A stretch of DNA of 64,000 nt from Pseudomonadota bacterium (lineage in GTDB: Bacteria > Pseudomonadota > Gammaproteobacteria > Burkholderiales > Methylophilaceae), in the NCBI GenBank assembly GCA_020053735.1, contig JAGVMP010000006.1:32021-96020 (forward strand). Direction: 5' to 3'. Below, piece after piece: positions 21,196 through 31,535 of the stretch (position 1 is its first letter; each line of letters begins with the position of its first letter). The translations under genes and the position numbers were made by a program. The notes beneath the pieces are model-generated. The model saw only the letters and a list, made by a program, of their open reading frames with translations, had not been told where the DNA came from and did not search any database.

Positions 21196-21259
21196 ACCGT
21201 TCGTGGTGAGCTTGTCGAACCATGCTAACTTGCCCTTCGACAAGCTCAGGGCGAACGGT
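21196..21259. repeat. REP-like palindromic repeat pair between hemC and hemD
   Basis: ACCGTTCGTGGTGAGCTTGTCGAACCATGCTAACTTGCCCTTCGACAAGCTCAGGGCGAACGGT: outer arms ACCGTTCG/CGAACGGT, inner GAGCTTGTCGAA/TTCGACAAGCTC. Confidence 0.8.
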
Positions 21260-21267
21260 AGCTTAAG

Positions 21268-22038
21268 ATGACAAATAAACCACTAAATGGCGTTGGCATT
21301 GCTATTACACGACCTGTAGACCAAGCTAAAAAATTAGCTGAATTAATTCGCAATTCAGGTGGCAACCCCATTGTATTCCCTCTTATTGAAATTACAGCGC
21401 TTAACGATTACAGGCAATTTGATGCGATCATTAGCCATATTGATAAATACGATTGGGCGATTTTTATTAGTAGCAACGCCGTGCAAAATGGCATGCCGCG
21501 AATCATTAAACAAACCGCAAAACTTGGCATCCCAAGCAATCTAAAGTTTGCTGCCATTGGCCCAGTCACTGCCAATGAATTAAAAAATTTTAGCGTTAAA
21601 GATGTACTGATTCCACAAAACCGTTTTGATAGTGAATCTTTACTTGAATTGCCAGAGATGCACCATGTGGAGGGCAAAAAAATACTGCTGGTGCGTGGCG
21701 TGGGTGGCCGCGATGTTTTAGCAGAAACCCTTAGAGAACGTGGTGCGCAAGTGACTTTTGCTGAATGCTATCAACGCACAAATCCGCAAACCAACTGTGA
21801 TTTATTGGCGCAACTTTATAATGAACATAGATTGCAAGGCATTGTCATTACTAGCAGTGAAGCCATGCGCCACCTACTAGATTTAGCAGGCGATACAGAC
21901 TGGTTAAAAAATATCATTTTGTTTGTAAACCACGCCAGAATTGCTGAGTTACCTATGCAGTTAGGGTTGAAAGTAACTGTGGCAAATGCAGCTGGCGATG
22001 AGGCTATGTTAGCTTTGGTGCTGGGTTCGCAAACGTAA
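21268..22038 (+). CDS. hemD: Uroporphyrinogen-III synthase
   Basis: LNGVGIAITRPVDQAKKLAELIRNSGGNPIVFPLIEI; downstream of hemC. Confidence 0.93.
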   Translation: MTNKPLNGVGIAITRPVDQAKKLAELIRNSGGNPIVFPLIEITALNDYRQFDAIISHIDKYDWAIFISSNAVQNGMPRIIKQTAKLGIPSNLKFAAIGPVTANELKNFSVKDVLIPQNRFDSESLLELPEMHHVEGKKILLVRGVGGRDVLAETLRERGAQVTFAECYQRTNPQTNCDLLAQLYNEHRLQGIVITSSEAMRHLLDLAGDTDWLKNIILFVNHARIAELPMQLGLKVTVANAAGDEAMLALVLGSQT

Positions 22039-23026
22039 ACGCATCACTAAAAAACTCATCTGCTAACAAGCCTTGCTGCACAAAGCTTGTGTGTGCAACT
22101 TCACACATACCAGGTGCGCCACACACATAGGCTTGATAGCTACTTAAGTTTTTATGGTCTGCTAATACGGCCTCGTGCACTAAGCCTACCCTACCTTGCC
22201 AATTGCCATCTTGTGGCTCTGAAATCACAGGGATATAAGTTAAATGTGGCGTAAATTCTGCCCACTTTTCGCACAGTTCATGCATGTATAAATCTTTTAG
22301 CTGGCGCGCGCCACGATACAAAATAATGTCGCGCTGAATATTATTGAACAGCATGTGCTCAATAATGCCTTTAACGGGCGCAAACCCCGTGCCGCCTGCC
22401 ACGAAAATAATTGGCTTGTCGGAATCTTCGCGTAAAAAGAAGTTACCAAAGGGTGCCTCAATGCGCAAAATGGCTTTTTCTACCAGCTCGTTGGCCACAT
22501 ATTCACTAAACACGCCACTGGGTATCACCCGAATATGCAACTGCAAAAATTCAGCATCATGCTGCGCATTGGCAATAGAAAACGCACGCCGTTTGCCATC
22601 TTTTAAAATAAACTCAATGTACTGACCTGCCTTAAATTGTAAGCGCTCACTTGTGGGTAATTGTAGGTGCAGTGCAATCACATCATGCGCGAGTTGCTCT
22701 TTTTTGGCCACGCGAGCGGGCAAAATGCGCGGCTTAATACCTGCCAAACCACCTACTTCGCGACATTCAATTGTTAAATCTTCTAAGGCCATGGCGCAAC
22801 ACAACAATGCGTTTCCAGCAGCTAATTCGGCATCACTCATGGCGCTACTTTGGTAATCATTGTGCAAGACTTTGCCAGAGATAAGTTTAGCCTTACACGA
22901 ACCGCATGCGCCATTGCGACAACCATAAGGCAGGTTAATACCCGCATCAATGGCGGCTTGTAACACAGTTTGACTGGGGCGCACATCAAACTTATGGCCA
23001 CTATTTTTGATGGTGACTTTATTCAT
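22004..23026 (-). CDS. 2Fe-2S ferredoxin / FAD / NAD(P) oxidoreductase (CDP-6-deoxy-delta-3,4-glucoseen reductase-like)
   Basis: YGCRNGACGSCKAKL 2Fe-2S motif, KRAFSIANA, FVAGGTGFAPVKGIIEHML; converges with hemD (35 bp overlap). Confidence 0.9.
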   Translation of the reverse strand: MNKVTIKNSGHKFDVRPSQTVLQAAIDAGINLPYGCRNGACGSCKAKLISGKVLHNDYQSSAMSDAELAAGNALLCCAMALEDLTIECREVGGLAGIKPRILPARVAKKEQLAHDVIALHLQLPTSERLQFKAGQYIEFILKDGKRRAFSIANAQHDAEFLQLHIRVIPSGVFSEYVANELVEKAILRIEAPFGNFFLREDSDKPIIFVAGGTGFAPVKGIIEHMLFNNIQRDIILYRGARQLKDLYMHELCEKWAEFTPHLTYIPVISEPQDGNWQGRVGLVHEAVLADHKNLSSYQAYVCGAPGMCEVAHTSFVQQGLLADEFFSDAFTFANPAPKLT

Positions 23027-23066
23027 AAGCGACTTTGTTCATATTATTTTCTATTTTTTAACTTGT

Positions 23067-23513
23067 TTATTTTTTATCGTCGTCTATTTTAGTGTATTCG
23101 CCTTCAATCACATCGTCATTAGCTGCTTTTGTGTAAGTTGATTGTTGGTATTGGTTATTAGTCGTATTATTTTGAAAACTTGAGCCCGGACTTGGCTTAC
23201 TAATCGGGATTAGCAATAGAATCACCGCGATGATATCTGTGATAATGCCAGGAACAATCAGCAACACGCCCGCCATCATATTGCGTGCACTACCCAGCAA
23301 GGTTTTGATGGGATTACCGCCAGATGATAAACTTTGCATCATTTTAGCGGAAATGAGTAATTTTTCGCCCCGAATGAGTTGTAAGCCTAAGGAGCCAATC
23401 ACGACTAAGTATAACAGCAGCCACCAACCGTATTCTTCGCCAAGTTGTATCAGCAGAAATATCTCGACAAATGGAAAAGCGAGTAAAATTAACATAATTA
23501 GAAAACGCATCAC
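23067..23513 (-). CDS. FxsA family membrane protein
   Basis: FLIMLILLAFPFVEIFLLIQLGEEYGWW...AGVLLIVPGIITDIIAVILLL. Confidence 0.9.
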   Translation of the reverse strand: MMRFLIMLILLAFPFVEIFLLIQLGEEYGWWLLLYLVVIGSLGLQLIRGEKLLISAKMMQSLSSGGNPIKTLLGSARNMMAGVLLIVPGIITDIIAVILLLIPISKPSPGSSFQNNTTNNQYQQSTYTKAANDDVIEGEYTKIDDDKK

Positions 23514-23621
23514 TTAAATCTCTTTCTACTTGGAACTCTCTTAGCTATATATTCTCTTAGTTGGGGCAAAAATCGTTATTGCAACTTATTTTTGCGTGTT
23601 AAGGCGCGCAACTAAAAACTT

Positions 23622-25298
23622 ATGAAACCTATTTTAAACCTTATTTTCATTTTATTGACCTGCGTTAGCATGCAAACGTTGCATGCGGCTGAATCTAGTA
23701 AAGGCGCCAGTTTATTTACCGACTCCATAGAAGAGGAAGAATTTTTATCGCCCGATGACGCCTTTAAGCTAGACATTGTGCAAAAAGACGCCAATAGTTT
23801 AAGTGCAAATTTTAAAATTCAACCTGGTTATTATCTTTATAAAGAGCGCATCAAATTTGTATTGGCGCCAGATTCAACAGCAAAAATTGTCAATATAGAG
23901 CTGCCAAAAGGCGACATGAAAGATGACCCGAATTTTGGCAAGCAAGAGGTGTATCACCACGATTTTTCCGCAAATATTATTTTAAGCAATGTAACTGACA
24001 ACGTAAAAATTAAAGCACGCCACCAAGGTTGTAGCGAAAAAGGCCTGTGTTACGCGCCACAAACCAAAGACTTTGATATCGCCTTTAATGAAGTATCGCC
24101 AGCGGGCAATATTGGAGCGGCTTCTGGCGATGCTGTTATGGGCTCGAGCGAAAATAACGATGACAAAGTCACTACTGCACTTAAAAGCGGCAATTTGTGG
24201 CTGATCATCGCAGGCTTTTTTGTGGCGGGCTTGCTACTGTCGTTTACACCTTGCGTGTTACCAATGATCCCAATTTTATCCAGCATTATTGTTGGTAGCC
24301 AAGCTAAACAAAGTAAACCTTGCAAGCTGCATGCGTTTGGCTTATCGGTGGCTTATGTATTGGGTATGGCGCTCAGCTACACCTTGGCAGGCGTGGCGGC
24401 GGGGCTTTCTGGTAGTTTAATTTCGCAAAGCCTACAAAGCCCGTGGATATTAGCGCTGACAGCATTACTATTTGTAGCATTGGCGTTCTCCATGTTTGGC
24501 TTTTATGAGCTTAAATTGCCCAGCGCGCTTGAAAATAAAATTTTAGGAGTTAGTCAAAAACTCAAAGGCGGCGAATTTTTAGGCGTATTTATTATGGGTG
24601 TTATTTCTGCGCTCATTGTGAGCCCATGTGTGGCGGCGCCTTTGGCGGGTGCGCTGATTTACATCGGTCAAACGCATAATGTGTTGCTGGGTGGTGTTGG
24701 GTTATTTGCGCTCGCTATCGGCATGGGCGTTCCATTGTTGCTGATTGGCGCCTCGGCTGGTAGCCTGTTACCCAAAGCTGGTGCTTGGATGACGATAGTG
24801 CGCAACCTATTTGGCGTGCTAATGCTGGTAATGGCAGCCTACCTTGTATGGCCAATATTACCGAATGCGATTACCCAGCCTGCCAATAAAGTACTGGACA
24901 AAGTACTTGGCCTAGAAGCCACATCGCACCTGCCTTTTCAGCGGGTCAAAAGCGTGACGGAACTAGACGCGGCAATTAAAAATGGCAAGGGCAAAACCGT
25001 GATGCTCGATTTTTATGCGGATTGGTGCACCTCGTGCAAAGAAATGGAAAAATTCACTTTTAGCGATGCGCAAGTACAAGCTACGCTTAAAGATGTAGTG
25101 TTATTGCAGGCTGATGTCACCGAAAACAATGCGGATGACCAAGCACTACTCAAACGTTTTAATTTATTTGGCCCACCTGGCATCATCTTTTTTGATGCGG
25201 CAGGCAATGAAATTAAAAGCCGTGTTATCGGCTACAAAAGTGCAGAAGACTTTACAAAAATATTGAACCAAGTTTTCAACCAACAGGTAACGCAATAA
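23622..25298 (+). CDS. dsbD: Thiol:disulfide interchange protein DsbD
   Basis: FTPCVLPMIPILSSIIVGSQ, IVSPCVAAPLAGAL, C-terminal thioredoxin FYADWCTSCKEMEKFTF. Confidence 0.96.
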   Translation: MKPILNLIFILLTCVSMQTLHAAESSKGASLFTDSIEEEEFLSPDDAFKLDIVQKDANSLSANFKIQPGYYLYKERIKFVLAPDSTAKIVNIELPKGDMKDDPNFGKQEVYHHDFSANIILSNVTDNVKIKARHQGCSEKGLCYAPQTKDFDIAFNEVSPAGNIGAASGDAVMGSSENNDDKVTTALKSGNLWLIIAGFFVAGLLLSFTPCVLPMIPILSSIIVGSQAKQSKPCKLHAFGLSVAYVLGMALSYTLAGVAAGLSGSLISQSLQSPWILALTALLFVALAFSMFGFYELKLPSALENKILGVSQKLKGGEFLGVFIMGVISALIVSPCVAAPLAGALIYIGQTHNVLLGGVGLFALAIGMGVPLLLIGASAGSLLPKAGAWMTIVRNLFGVLMLVMAAYLVWPILPNAITQPANKVLDKVLGLEATSHLPFQRVKSVTELDAAIKNGKGKTVMLDFYADWCTSCKEMEKFTFSDAQVQATLKDVVLLQADVTENNADDQALLKRFNLFGPPGIIFFDAAGNEIKSRVIGYKSAEDFTKILNQVFNQQVTQ

Positions 25299-25849
25299 TG
25301 GCGAATAAAATGACATCTAACAAAATCAATGCCATCCTCATTTCACTAATACTACTTGCCTCGATTGGCTTTGGTTTTCAATATTTTTTTAACAGCGGGT
25401 ATAGTGGGCATGGCAACAGTAAATCTACCCAACCATTATTTGCCGCGACATTTCCTGACGAAAACGGCAAACCACAAAGCCTGCAGCAATATGCAGGTAA
25501 AACAGTGGTGCTCAATTTTTGGGCGACTTGGTGCGAGCCGTGCCGCGAAGAAATGCCAGAACTTTCGGCGCTACACGATGCCAACAAAGATAAAAATGTC
25601 GTGGTGCTGGGCATAGCCGTAGACGACGTGGCAGCAATTAGTGAGTTTGTGAAAGACACTAAAGTAAGCTACCCACTATTTGCAGCCGAGATGCAAGGCA
25701 TGGAAATCGCCAGCAATCTTGGAAACGATAAAAGCGTACTACCATTTACCGTCATTATTAATGCCGACGGCAGCGTGGTCAAAACTTACTTTGGCCGTAT
25801 CAGTAAAGCCTTGTTAGAAAAAACACTGGTTACCCTCATAGCAAAATAA
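25298..25849 (+). CDS. TlpA/ResA-family thioredoxin
   Basis: VVLNFWATWCEPCREEMPELSAL. Confidence 0.93.
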   Translation: MANKMTSNKINAILISLILLASIGFGFQYFFNSGYSGHGNSKSTQPLFAATFPDENGKPQSLQQYAGKTVVLNFWATWCEPCREEMPELSALHDANKDKNVVVLGIAVDDVAAISEFVKDTKVSYPLFAAEMQGMEIASNLGNDKSVLPFTVIINADGSVVKTYFGRISKALLEKTLVTLIAK

Positions 25850-26027
25850 ATCAAAAACATTGACCGCAAAATAGTTTAGCTTTGTATTCAAATACTTAAG
25901 CCTTGTTACCTCTACAACTTCGCCCAATTTCAGTGAATTTGCTGGACAAAAACGCACAACTTCGGCAAACTCGCGTTTATGAAGTTGTACAAAAAACATA
26001 TAAAAAGGCAAGTTAAAGGGGTTTGTG

Positions 26028-26489
26028 ATGGTCACTAAGTCGGTATTAGTGGTGCATGGCCCCAACTTAAATTTGCTGGGCATGCGCGAACCTGCGCATT
26101 ACGGTAATGCTACGTTGGCAGATATTAACAACAGCTTGCTTGCCCAAGCCAAACAAGCGGGTATTACGCTTGAGGCATATCAAAGCAATGCTGAAGCGGA
26201 AATCGTCGCTAAAATTCAATCTTTAGCCAGTCCTTCATCAGCAAACCATAAAGTCGATTTTATTATCATCAACCCAGCTGCTTTTACGCATACTTCAGTT
26301 TCTATTCGCGATGCTATTTCTGCCGTGAACATTCCATTTATCGAAGTGCATTTATCTAACGTATATGCACGCGAAAGCTTTAGGCATCATTCTTATTTTA
26401 GTGATATTGCAGTAGGTGTTATCAGCGGCTTGGGGGCCGAAGGTTACAACGCGGCACTACAATTTGCAATTCACAAACTTAACCAATAA
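26028..26489 (+). CDS. aroQ: 3-dehydroquinate dehydratase type II
   Basis: [43 protein letters not shown]. Confidence 0.95.
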   Translation: MVTKSVLVVHGPNLNLLGMREPAHYGNATLADINNSLLAQAKQAGITLEAYQSNAEAEIVAKIQSLASPSSANHKVDFIIINPAAFTHTSVSIRDAISAVNIPFIEVHLSNVYARESFRHHSYFSDIAVGVISGLGAEGYNAALQFAIHKLNQ

Positions 26490-26517
26490 TTAAGCAAACA
26501 AATATATAGAGGTTATT

Positions 26518-26976
26518 ATGGACTTACGTAAACTTAAAAAACTCATTGATTTGGTCGAAGAGTCTGGCATTTCTGAACTGGAACTGACAGAAGGCGAAGA
26601 AAAAGTGCGCATTAGCCGCGCCCTAATGCCAAGTTCTGCACCTGTTACACATTATATGGCTGCACCACAAACTACGCCGATGCCAGCAAGCCATGCCACG
26701 CCAGTACCAGTTGCTACCGCACCAGTGGTGGCCGAAGTGGAAGGCCATGTCGTGAAATCGCCAATGGTAGGCACCTTCTATCGCTCATCATCACCCGATG
26801 CAAAAGCCTTTGTGGATGTAGGCAGCAAAGTAGCAGTTGGCGAAACTTTATGTATTATCGAAGCCATGAAGCTGCTTAACGAAATTGAATGTGACTTTGC
26901 GGGCGAAATTAAAAAAATCCTTGTTGAAAATGGCCAACCGGTTGAATACGGCGAACCGCTGTTTATAATTAATTAA
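26518..26976 (+). CDS. accB: Acetyl-CoA carboxylase biotin carboxyl carrier protein
   Basis: Biotinylation motif [15 protein letters not shown]; followed by accC. Confidence 0.97.
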   Translation: MDLRKLKKLIDLVEESGISELELTEGEEKVRISRALMPSSAPVTHYMAAPQTTPMPASHATPVPVATAPVVAEVEGHVVKSPMVGTFYRSSSPDAKAFVDVGSKVAVGETLCIIEAMKLLNEIECDFAGEIKKILVENGQPVEYGEPLFIIN

Positions 26977-26992
26977 GTGTGATTGGCTAAGC

Positions 26993-28345
26993 ATGTTTGA
27001 AAAAATACTCATCGCAAATAGAGGCGAGATCGCGCTTAGGGTTCAACGCGCTTGCCGTGAGCTTGGCATTAAAACCGTTGCTGTACATTCCGAGGCCGAT
27101 AAAGAGGCTAAATATGTAAAGCTCGCCGATGAATCTGTTTGCATAGGCCCAGCAGCCTCTAATTTAAGCTATTTAAATATTCCCGCAGTTATCAGTGCGG
27201 CTGAGGTAACGGACGCACAAGCGATTCACCCAGGCTACGGATTTTTATCTGAAAATGCCGATTTTGCCGAGCGTGTTGAGCAAAGTGGCTTTGTGTTTAT
27301 TGGGCCTCGTGCCGAAACCATTCGCCTGATGGGTGATAAAGTATCCGCCAAAGATGCCATGAAAAAAGCCGGTGTACCTTGTGTGCCTGGCTCTGAAGGC
27401 GCGCTACCAGATGACCCTGCGGAAATTATTAAAACCGCAAAACGCGTAGGCTACCCAGTAATTATTAAAGCAGCTGGCGGCGGCGGCGGGCGCGGCATGC
27501 GCGTGGTGCATACCGAAGCTGCGTTAGTTAACGCCGTAGCCATGACCAAGGCGGAGGCGCAAGCGGCATTTGGTAACCCGATGGTGTATATGGAGAAGTT
27601 TCTAGAAAATCCACGCCATATCGAAATTCAAATATTAGCTGACCAACATGGCAATGCAGTCTACTTAGGAGACCGCGATTGTTCGATGCAACGTCGCCAT
27701 CAAAAAATTATTGAAGAGGCCCCATCGCCGTTATTGAGTACAAGAGTACGCGACAAAATTGGGGAGCGTTGTGCAGAGGCTTGCCGCAAAATTAAATATC
27801 GTGGTGCAGGTACATTCGAATTTTTATATGAAAATGGCGAGTTTTACTTTATTGAAATGAACACCCGCCTTCAAGTTGAACACACTGTAACAGAAATGAT
27901 TACTGGGCTAGACTTAGTGCAGCAGCAAATTTTTGTGGCGAATGGTGAAAAGTTAAAATTCCGTCAAAAAGATATAGTGCTGCGCGGTCACGCTATAGAA
28001 TGTCGCATTAACGCCGAAGACCCGTATAATTTCGTGCCTTCTCCTGGCAAAATTAGCACTTTCCACATGCCCGGCGGACCAGGTGTGCGTATTGATACGC
28101 ATGCTTATTCTGGCTACACCGTGCCGTCTAATTACGATTCGATGATAGGTAAACTCATTACTTATGGGGCTACGCGCGAGCAAGCGATTGCACGCATGCG
28201 CATTGCGCTCTCAGAAATGATGATTGATGGCATTAAAACCAACATTCCACTGCATGCAGATTTAATGGCGGATGCGGCTTTTCATTTAGGTGGCACCAGT
28301 ATTCATTATTTAGAGCAGAAGTTAGGCATTGGCCACAACAAGTAA
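26993..28345 (+). CDS. accC: Acetyl-CoA carboxylase biotin carboxylase subunit
   Basis: [38 protein letters not shown]. Confidence 0.98.
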   Translation: MFEKILIANRGEIALRVQRACRELGIKTVAVHSEADKEAKYVKLADESVCIGPAASNLSYLNIPAVISAAEVTDAQAIHPGYGFLSENADFAERVEQSGFVFIGPRAETIRLMGDKVSAKDAMKKAGVPCVPGSEGALPDDPAEIIKTAKRVGYPVIIKAAGGGGGRGMRVVHTEAALVNAVAMTKAEAQAAFGNPMVYMEKFLENPRHIEIQILADQHGNAVYLGDRDCSMQRRHQKIIEEAPSPLLSTRVRDKIGERCAEACRKIKYRGAGTFEFLYENGEFYFIEMNTRLQVEHTVTEMITGLDLVQQQIFVANGEKLKFRQKDIVLRGHAIECRINAEDPYNFVPSPGKISTFHMPGGPGVRIDTHAYSGYTVPSNYDSMIGKLITYGATREQAIARMRIALSEMMIDGIKTNIPLHADLMADAAFHLGGTSIHYLEQKLGIGHNK

Positions 28346-29247
28346 TGGCTTGGCTGTTACTTAAAATTGAAGCGACTGAGCAAACTGCCGATGCCATCAG
28401 CGATGCCCTGATGGATATTGGTGCGTTGTCAGCCAGCATCGAAGACGCCAATGCTGAAACGCCAGCCGAGCAAGCGATTTTTGGCGAGCCCAGCAGCCGC
28501 GACATTCATTACCCGCCACCCGGAATTTGGCAACACAATATTGTAACGGCCATGTTTGATGAAACTGCTGACGTAGAAGCCGTTATTAGTACTTTATGTC
28601 AAGCAACTGGTATTGCTAGCTTCAAACACAGCACTGAAACTATCGCCGAGCAAGATTGGGTGCGTGCCACACAAGCGCAATTCGACCCAATTAAAATTAA
28701 CGATAAATTATGGATTGTGCCCAGCTGGCATGACGCCCCAAGCCCAGATGCAATTAACATTGTGCTAGACCCTGGCTTGGCGTTTGGCACGGGCAGCCAC
28801 CCAACGACTGGCCTGTGTTTAGAATGGCTTACTAAGCAAAAGTTAGCCAATCAATCCATGTTAGATTACGGTTGTGGATCTGGCATTTTAGCCATTGCCG
28901 CAAAAAAATTAGGTGCGATGCGTGTAGTAGGCGTAGATATTGACACGCAGGCTATTATTGCCAGCAATTATAATGCGCAGCAAAACCAGGTAAGTGTTGA
29001 TTTTTTTGATGCCGACAGTTTTAGTCATCAAATGTTTGACGTTGTAGTAGCGAATATTTTATCCAGCGCACTGATGGTACTGGCACCCGCACTGGCCAAG
29101 TATTGCAAAACAGGCGGTAAATTGGCATTATCGGGTATATTACAAGAACAACATGAATTGTTGATTGCACGCTATAGCGAATGGTTTAATATGGATGTAC
29201 CCATACAAAAAGACGCTTGGATATTGCTAACAGGCACCAAACGATGA
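28345..29247 (+). CDS. prmA: Ribosomal protein L11 methyltransferase
   Basis: DPGLAFGTGSHPTTGLCLEWL, MLDYGCGSGILAIAAKKLGA, VVANIL. Confidence 0.95.
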   Translation: MAWLLLKIEATEQTADAISDALMDIGALSASIEDANAETPAEQAIFGEPSSRDIHYPPPGIWQHNIVTAMFDETADVEAVISTLCQATGIASFKHSTETIAEQDWVRATQAQFDPIKINDKLWIVPSWHDAPSPDAINIVLDPGLAFGTGSHPTTGLCLEWLTKQKLANQSMLDYGCGSGILAIAAKKLGAMRVVGVDIDTQAIIASNYNAQQNQVSVDFFDADSFSHQMFDVVVANILSSALMVLAPALAKYCKTGGKLALSGILQEQHELLIARYSEWFNMDVPIQKDAWILLTGTKR

Positions 29248-30173
29248 ATTACATCACCGCCTGCCCCGCTTGCGAAACCCAGTTTTTGCTCACCAAAGAA
29301 CACTTAAAGGCACACCGCGGCAAGGTGCAGTGTGGTAATTGTGAGCATATTTTTAACGCAAAAAATAGACTTACTGAAGTTTCTGATGATATTCAAAGTA
29401 CGGCTGAATATAATGCCAGCCTGAGTATCGATACGCAGCAGCTTGATGAAAAACCTATTGATGCTGTATTAAGCAATGTGCTGGAAAACGTACCTAGCTT
29501 ACAGGATTTGACCTCATCGCCAACTGAAGCCAGCGAAATGGATGCAAGTCAGCAACAAGCCATTCAAAATGCCTATTTTGATGAATCAACTATCCATCCA
29601 AACCCCGATATAGTTGAAGCTTATGATGCAGAGCCTTTCCATACGCCAATCACGATTGAAGATTTAAACCCCGATGTAAGATTTGGCAAGCCCAAACTAA
29701 AAACCAATTATTGGCTGATATTTTTTTGCTTGTTGTTAGCATTGTTGGCAGGCTTACAAAGCCTTTATGCCATGCGCACACAAATCACTGCAGAATACCC
29801 ACAATTTAAACCGCTGCTCATGCAAGCTTGTGCAGCGCTAAAATGCGAAATACCTCTGCCAAAAAATCTTGATTTACTCTCCATTGATGATTCAGACATG
29901 CAAGAGGACGAAGATCATGAACACGTGATTAAATTTACGAGTTTACTCATTAATAATGCAAACTATGTGCAAGCCTACCCCAACATTGAGCTGACACTAA
30001 CAACTACCGATGACCAACCTGTATTAAGAAGACTTATTCAGCCTAGAGAGTACCTAAAAGCCAATACCAATGCGGCACTTGGCATAGGTGCTCGTGAAGA
30101 AGTACGAGTCAATCTAGCCATTAATGTAAAAGATTTAGCAGTGGCTGGTTACCGCGTTTTAGTAGTGTACTAA
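29244..30173 (+). CDS. DUF3426-type zinc-ribbon protein
   Basis: CPACETQFLLTKEHLKAHRGKVQCGNCEHIFNA, single TM helix, C-terminal DUF3426-like region; start chosen at ATG 29244. Confidence 0.85.
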   Translation: MNYITACPACETQFLLTKEHLKAHRGKVQCGNCEHIFNAKNRLTEVSDDIQSTAEYNASLSIDTQQLDEKPIDAVLSNVLENVPSLQDLTSSPTEASEMDASQQQAIQNAYFDESTIHPNPDIVEAYDAEPFHTPITIEDLNPDVRFGKPKLKTNYWLIFFCLLLALLAGLQSLYAMRTQITAEYPQFKPLLMQACAALKCEIPLPKNLDLLSIDDSDMQEDEDHEHVIKFTSLLINNANYVQAYPNIELTLTTTDDQPVLRRLIQPREYLKANTNAALGIGAREEVRVNLAINVKDLAVAGYRVLVVY

Positions 30174-30295
30174 GCTTATCTCATGATTTTCATTAGTCAT
30201 TATTCATAACAACACATAGGCTTTACTTTCAACGAATCTGTACTATGTGAGTCATAAATTGCGTAGTACCTATTAATTTACTCAGGAGAATTATT

Positions 30296-30367
30296 ATGTG
30301 GACAACACCAGCTGCTACTGAAATGCGTTTCGGTTTCGAAGTAACAATGTATGTTATGAATAAATAA
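30296..30367 (+). CDS. pqqA: PqqA, coenzyme PQQ precursor peptide (23 aa)
   Basis: MWTTPAATEMRFGFEVTMYVMNK*: E15-x3-Y19 arrangement of PqqA; AGGAG Shine-Dalgarno upstream, hairpin terminator downstream; below ORF-track length cutoff. Confidence 0.9.
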   Translation: MWTTPAATEMRFGFEVTMYVMNK

Positions 30368-30392
30368 GTTGAACAATTACTTGTTCTAAGTT

Positions 30393-30417
30393 AAAAAGGC
30401 GCCTTGTGCGCCTTTTT
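30393..30417 (+). terminator. Rho-independent terminator after pqqA
   Basis: AAAAAGGCGC CTTGT GCGCCTTTTT hairpin with T run. Confidence 0.85.
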
Positions 30418-30467
30418 AATTTGGCGCGCCAAGTGTAGGCTACGCCTTTTATTTTTCTAGAGTTTAT

Positions 30468-31376
30468 TTAATGACTCACCACTTTCATATAATCTGAATT
30501 AATTGCTTTAATTGCTTCGGCAATTTTATCTACCGCCTCTAGCCTAACAAAGCTTTTACGCCAGGCAATAGCAATACGCCTAGTTGGCGCGGGGCTAACG
30601 AATGGAATCACTTTGATGAGCGGGTTATTGTAGCGCGCTGCGGTGGCCGAGCACGGCAACACAGTGATGCCTAAATTAGATGCCACCATGTTGCGTATGG
30701 TCTCTAGTGAGTTACCCTGCAAAATCTCGCCCTTACGCGATAATTCTGGGCACGCTTGTGTGACTTGGTTACTAAAGCAGTGGCCACTATTTAGCAGCAG
30801 CACTTTTTCGTCAGATAACTCTTCAGGTTTAATATGTTTACGTGCCGCCCAATGGTGGTTGCTAGGGACCACCACGTCAAACTCTTCGTCATACATCGCG
30901 CGATATTGCAAGCCAGCCACATCGAACGGCAATGCGACAATGGCGACATCTAACACGCCGTTTTTAAGCTGACTCTCTAAATTGGCGGTCAAGTTTTCTT
31001 CAACCTCTAGCGGCATATCGGGTGCGGTTTTACGTAGTATTGGGATAATTTCTGGCAACAAGTAAGGTCCGATTGAATGGATCAAACCTAACTTTAATGG
31101 GCCTTTTAATTGATTTTTGCCCAACTCTGCTAATTGTTTGATGCGGGCGGTTTCTTCTAAAACGCGTGATGCTTGCTCTACAATTTGCGCACCGATTTCT
31201 GTCATGGAGACATCAGTCCTACTACGTTCAAAGATGATGACTTTTAACTCTTCTTCTAACTTTTTAATGGCTAAACTCAAGGCTGGCTGAGTCACAAAGC
31301 ACTTTTCAGCTGCCCGCCTAAAGTTGCGTTCTTGCGCCACTGCTACGATAAATTTTAATTCGGTTAGGCTCATCAA
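30468..31376 (-). CDS. LysR-family regulator, OxyR-like
   Basis: MSLTELKFIVAVAQERNFRRAAEKCFVTQPALSLAIKKLEEEL; Cys in LLNSGHCFSNQV; divergent from catalase. Confidence 0.9.
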   Translation of the reverse strand: MMSLTELKFIVAVAQERNFRRAAEKCFVTQPALSLAIKKLEEELKVIIFERSRTDVSMTEIGAQIVEQASRVLEETARIKQLAELGKNQLKGPLKLGLIHSIGPYLLPEIIPILRKTAPDMPLEVEENLTANLESQLKNGVLDVAIVALPFDVAGLQYRAMYDEEFDVVVPSNHHWAARKHIKPEELSDEKVLLLNSGHCFSNQVTQACPELSRKGEILQGNSLETIRNMVASNLGITVLPCSATAARYNNPLIKVIPFVSPAPTRRIAIAWRKSFVRLEAVDKIAEAIKAINSDYMKVVSH

Positions 31377-31535
31377 TTACTCTAATTCATCATTATTTTT
31401 TATCATACTTTGATTAATAAAATTAATCAAATATATCAAAACATACAATTATGCAAATCGAAGGTGTATGCATAAAATAGCCTTTATGCATCGCAAAAAA
31501 TTACTTTTTGAGTGATGCCTGATTAGGAGAGTGGC

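Noticed and set aside
22004-22038. Overlap of hemD and the ferredoxin reductase gene as a possible regulatory antisense pair
   Set aside because: A 35-bp convergent 3' overlap is common in compact genomes
25912-25989. TACAACTTC/GAAGTTGTA inverted pair upstream of aroQ
   Set aside because: 9-bp arms about 60 nt apart without supporting features; could be chance
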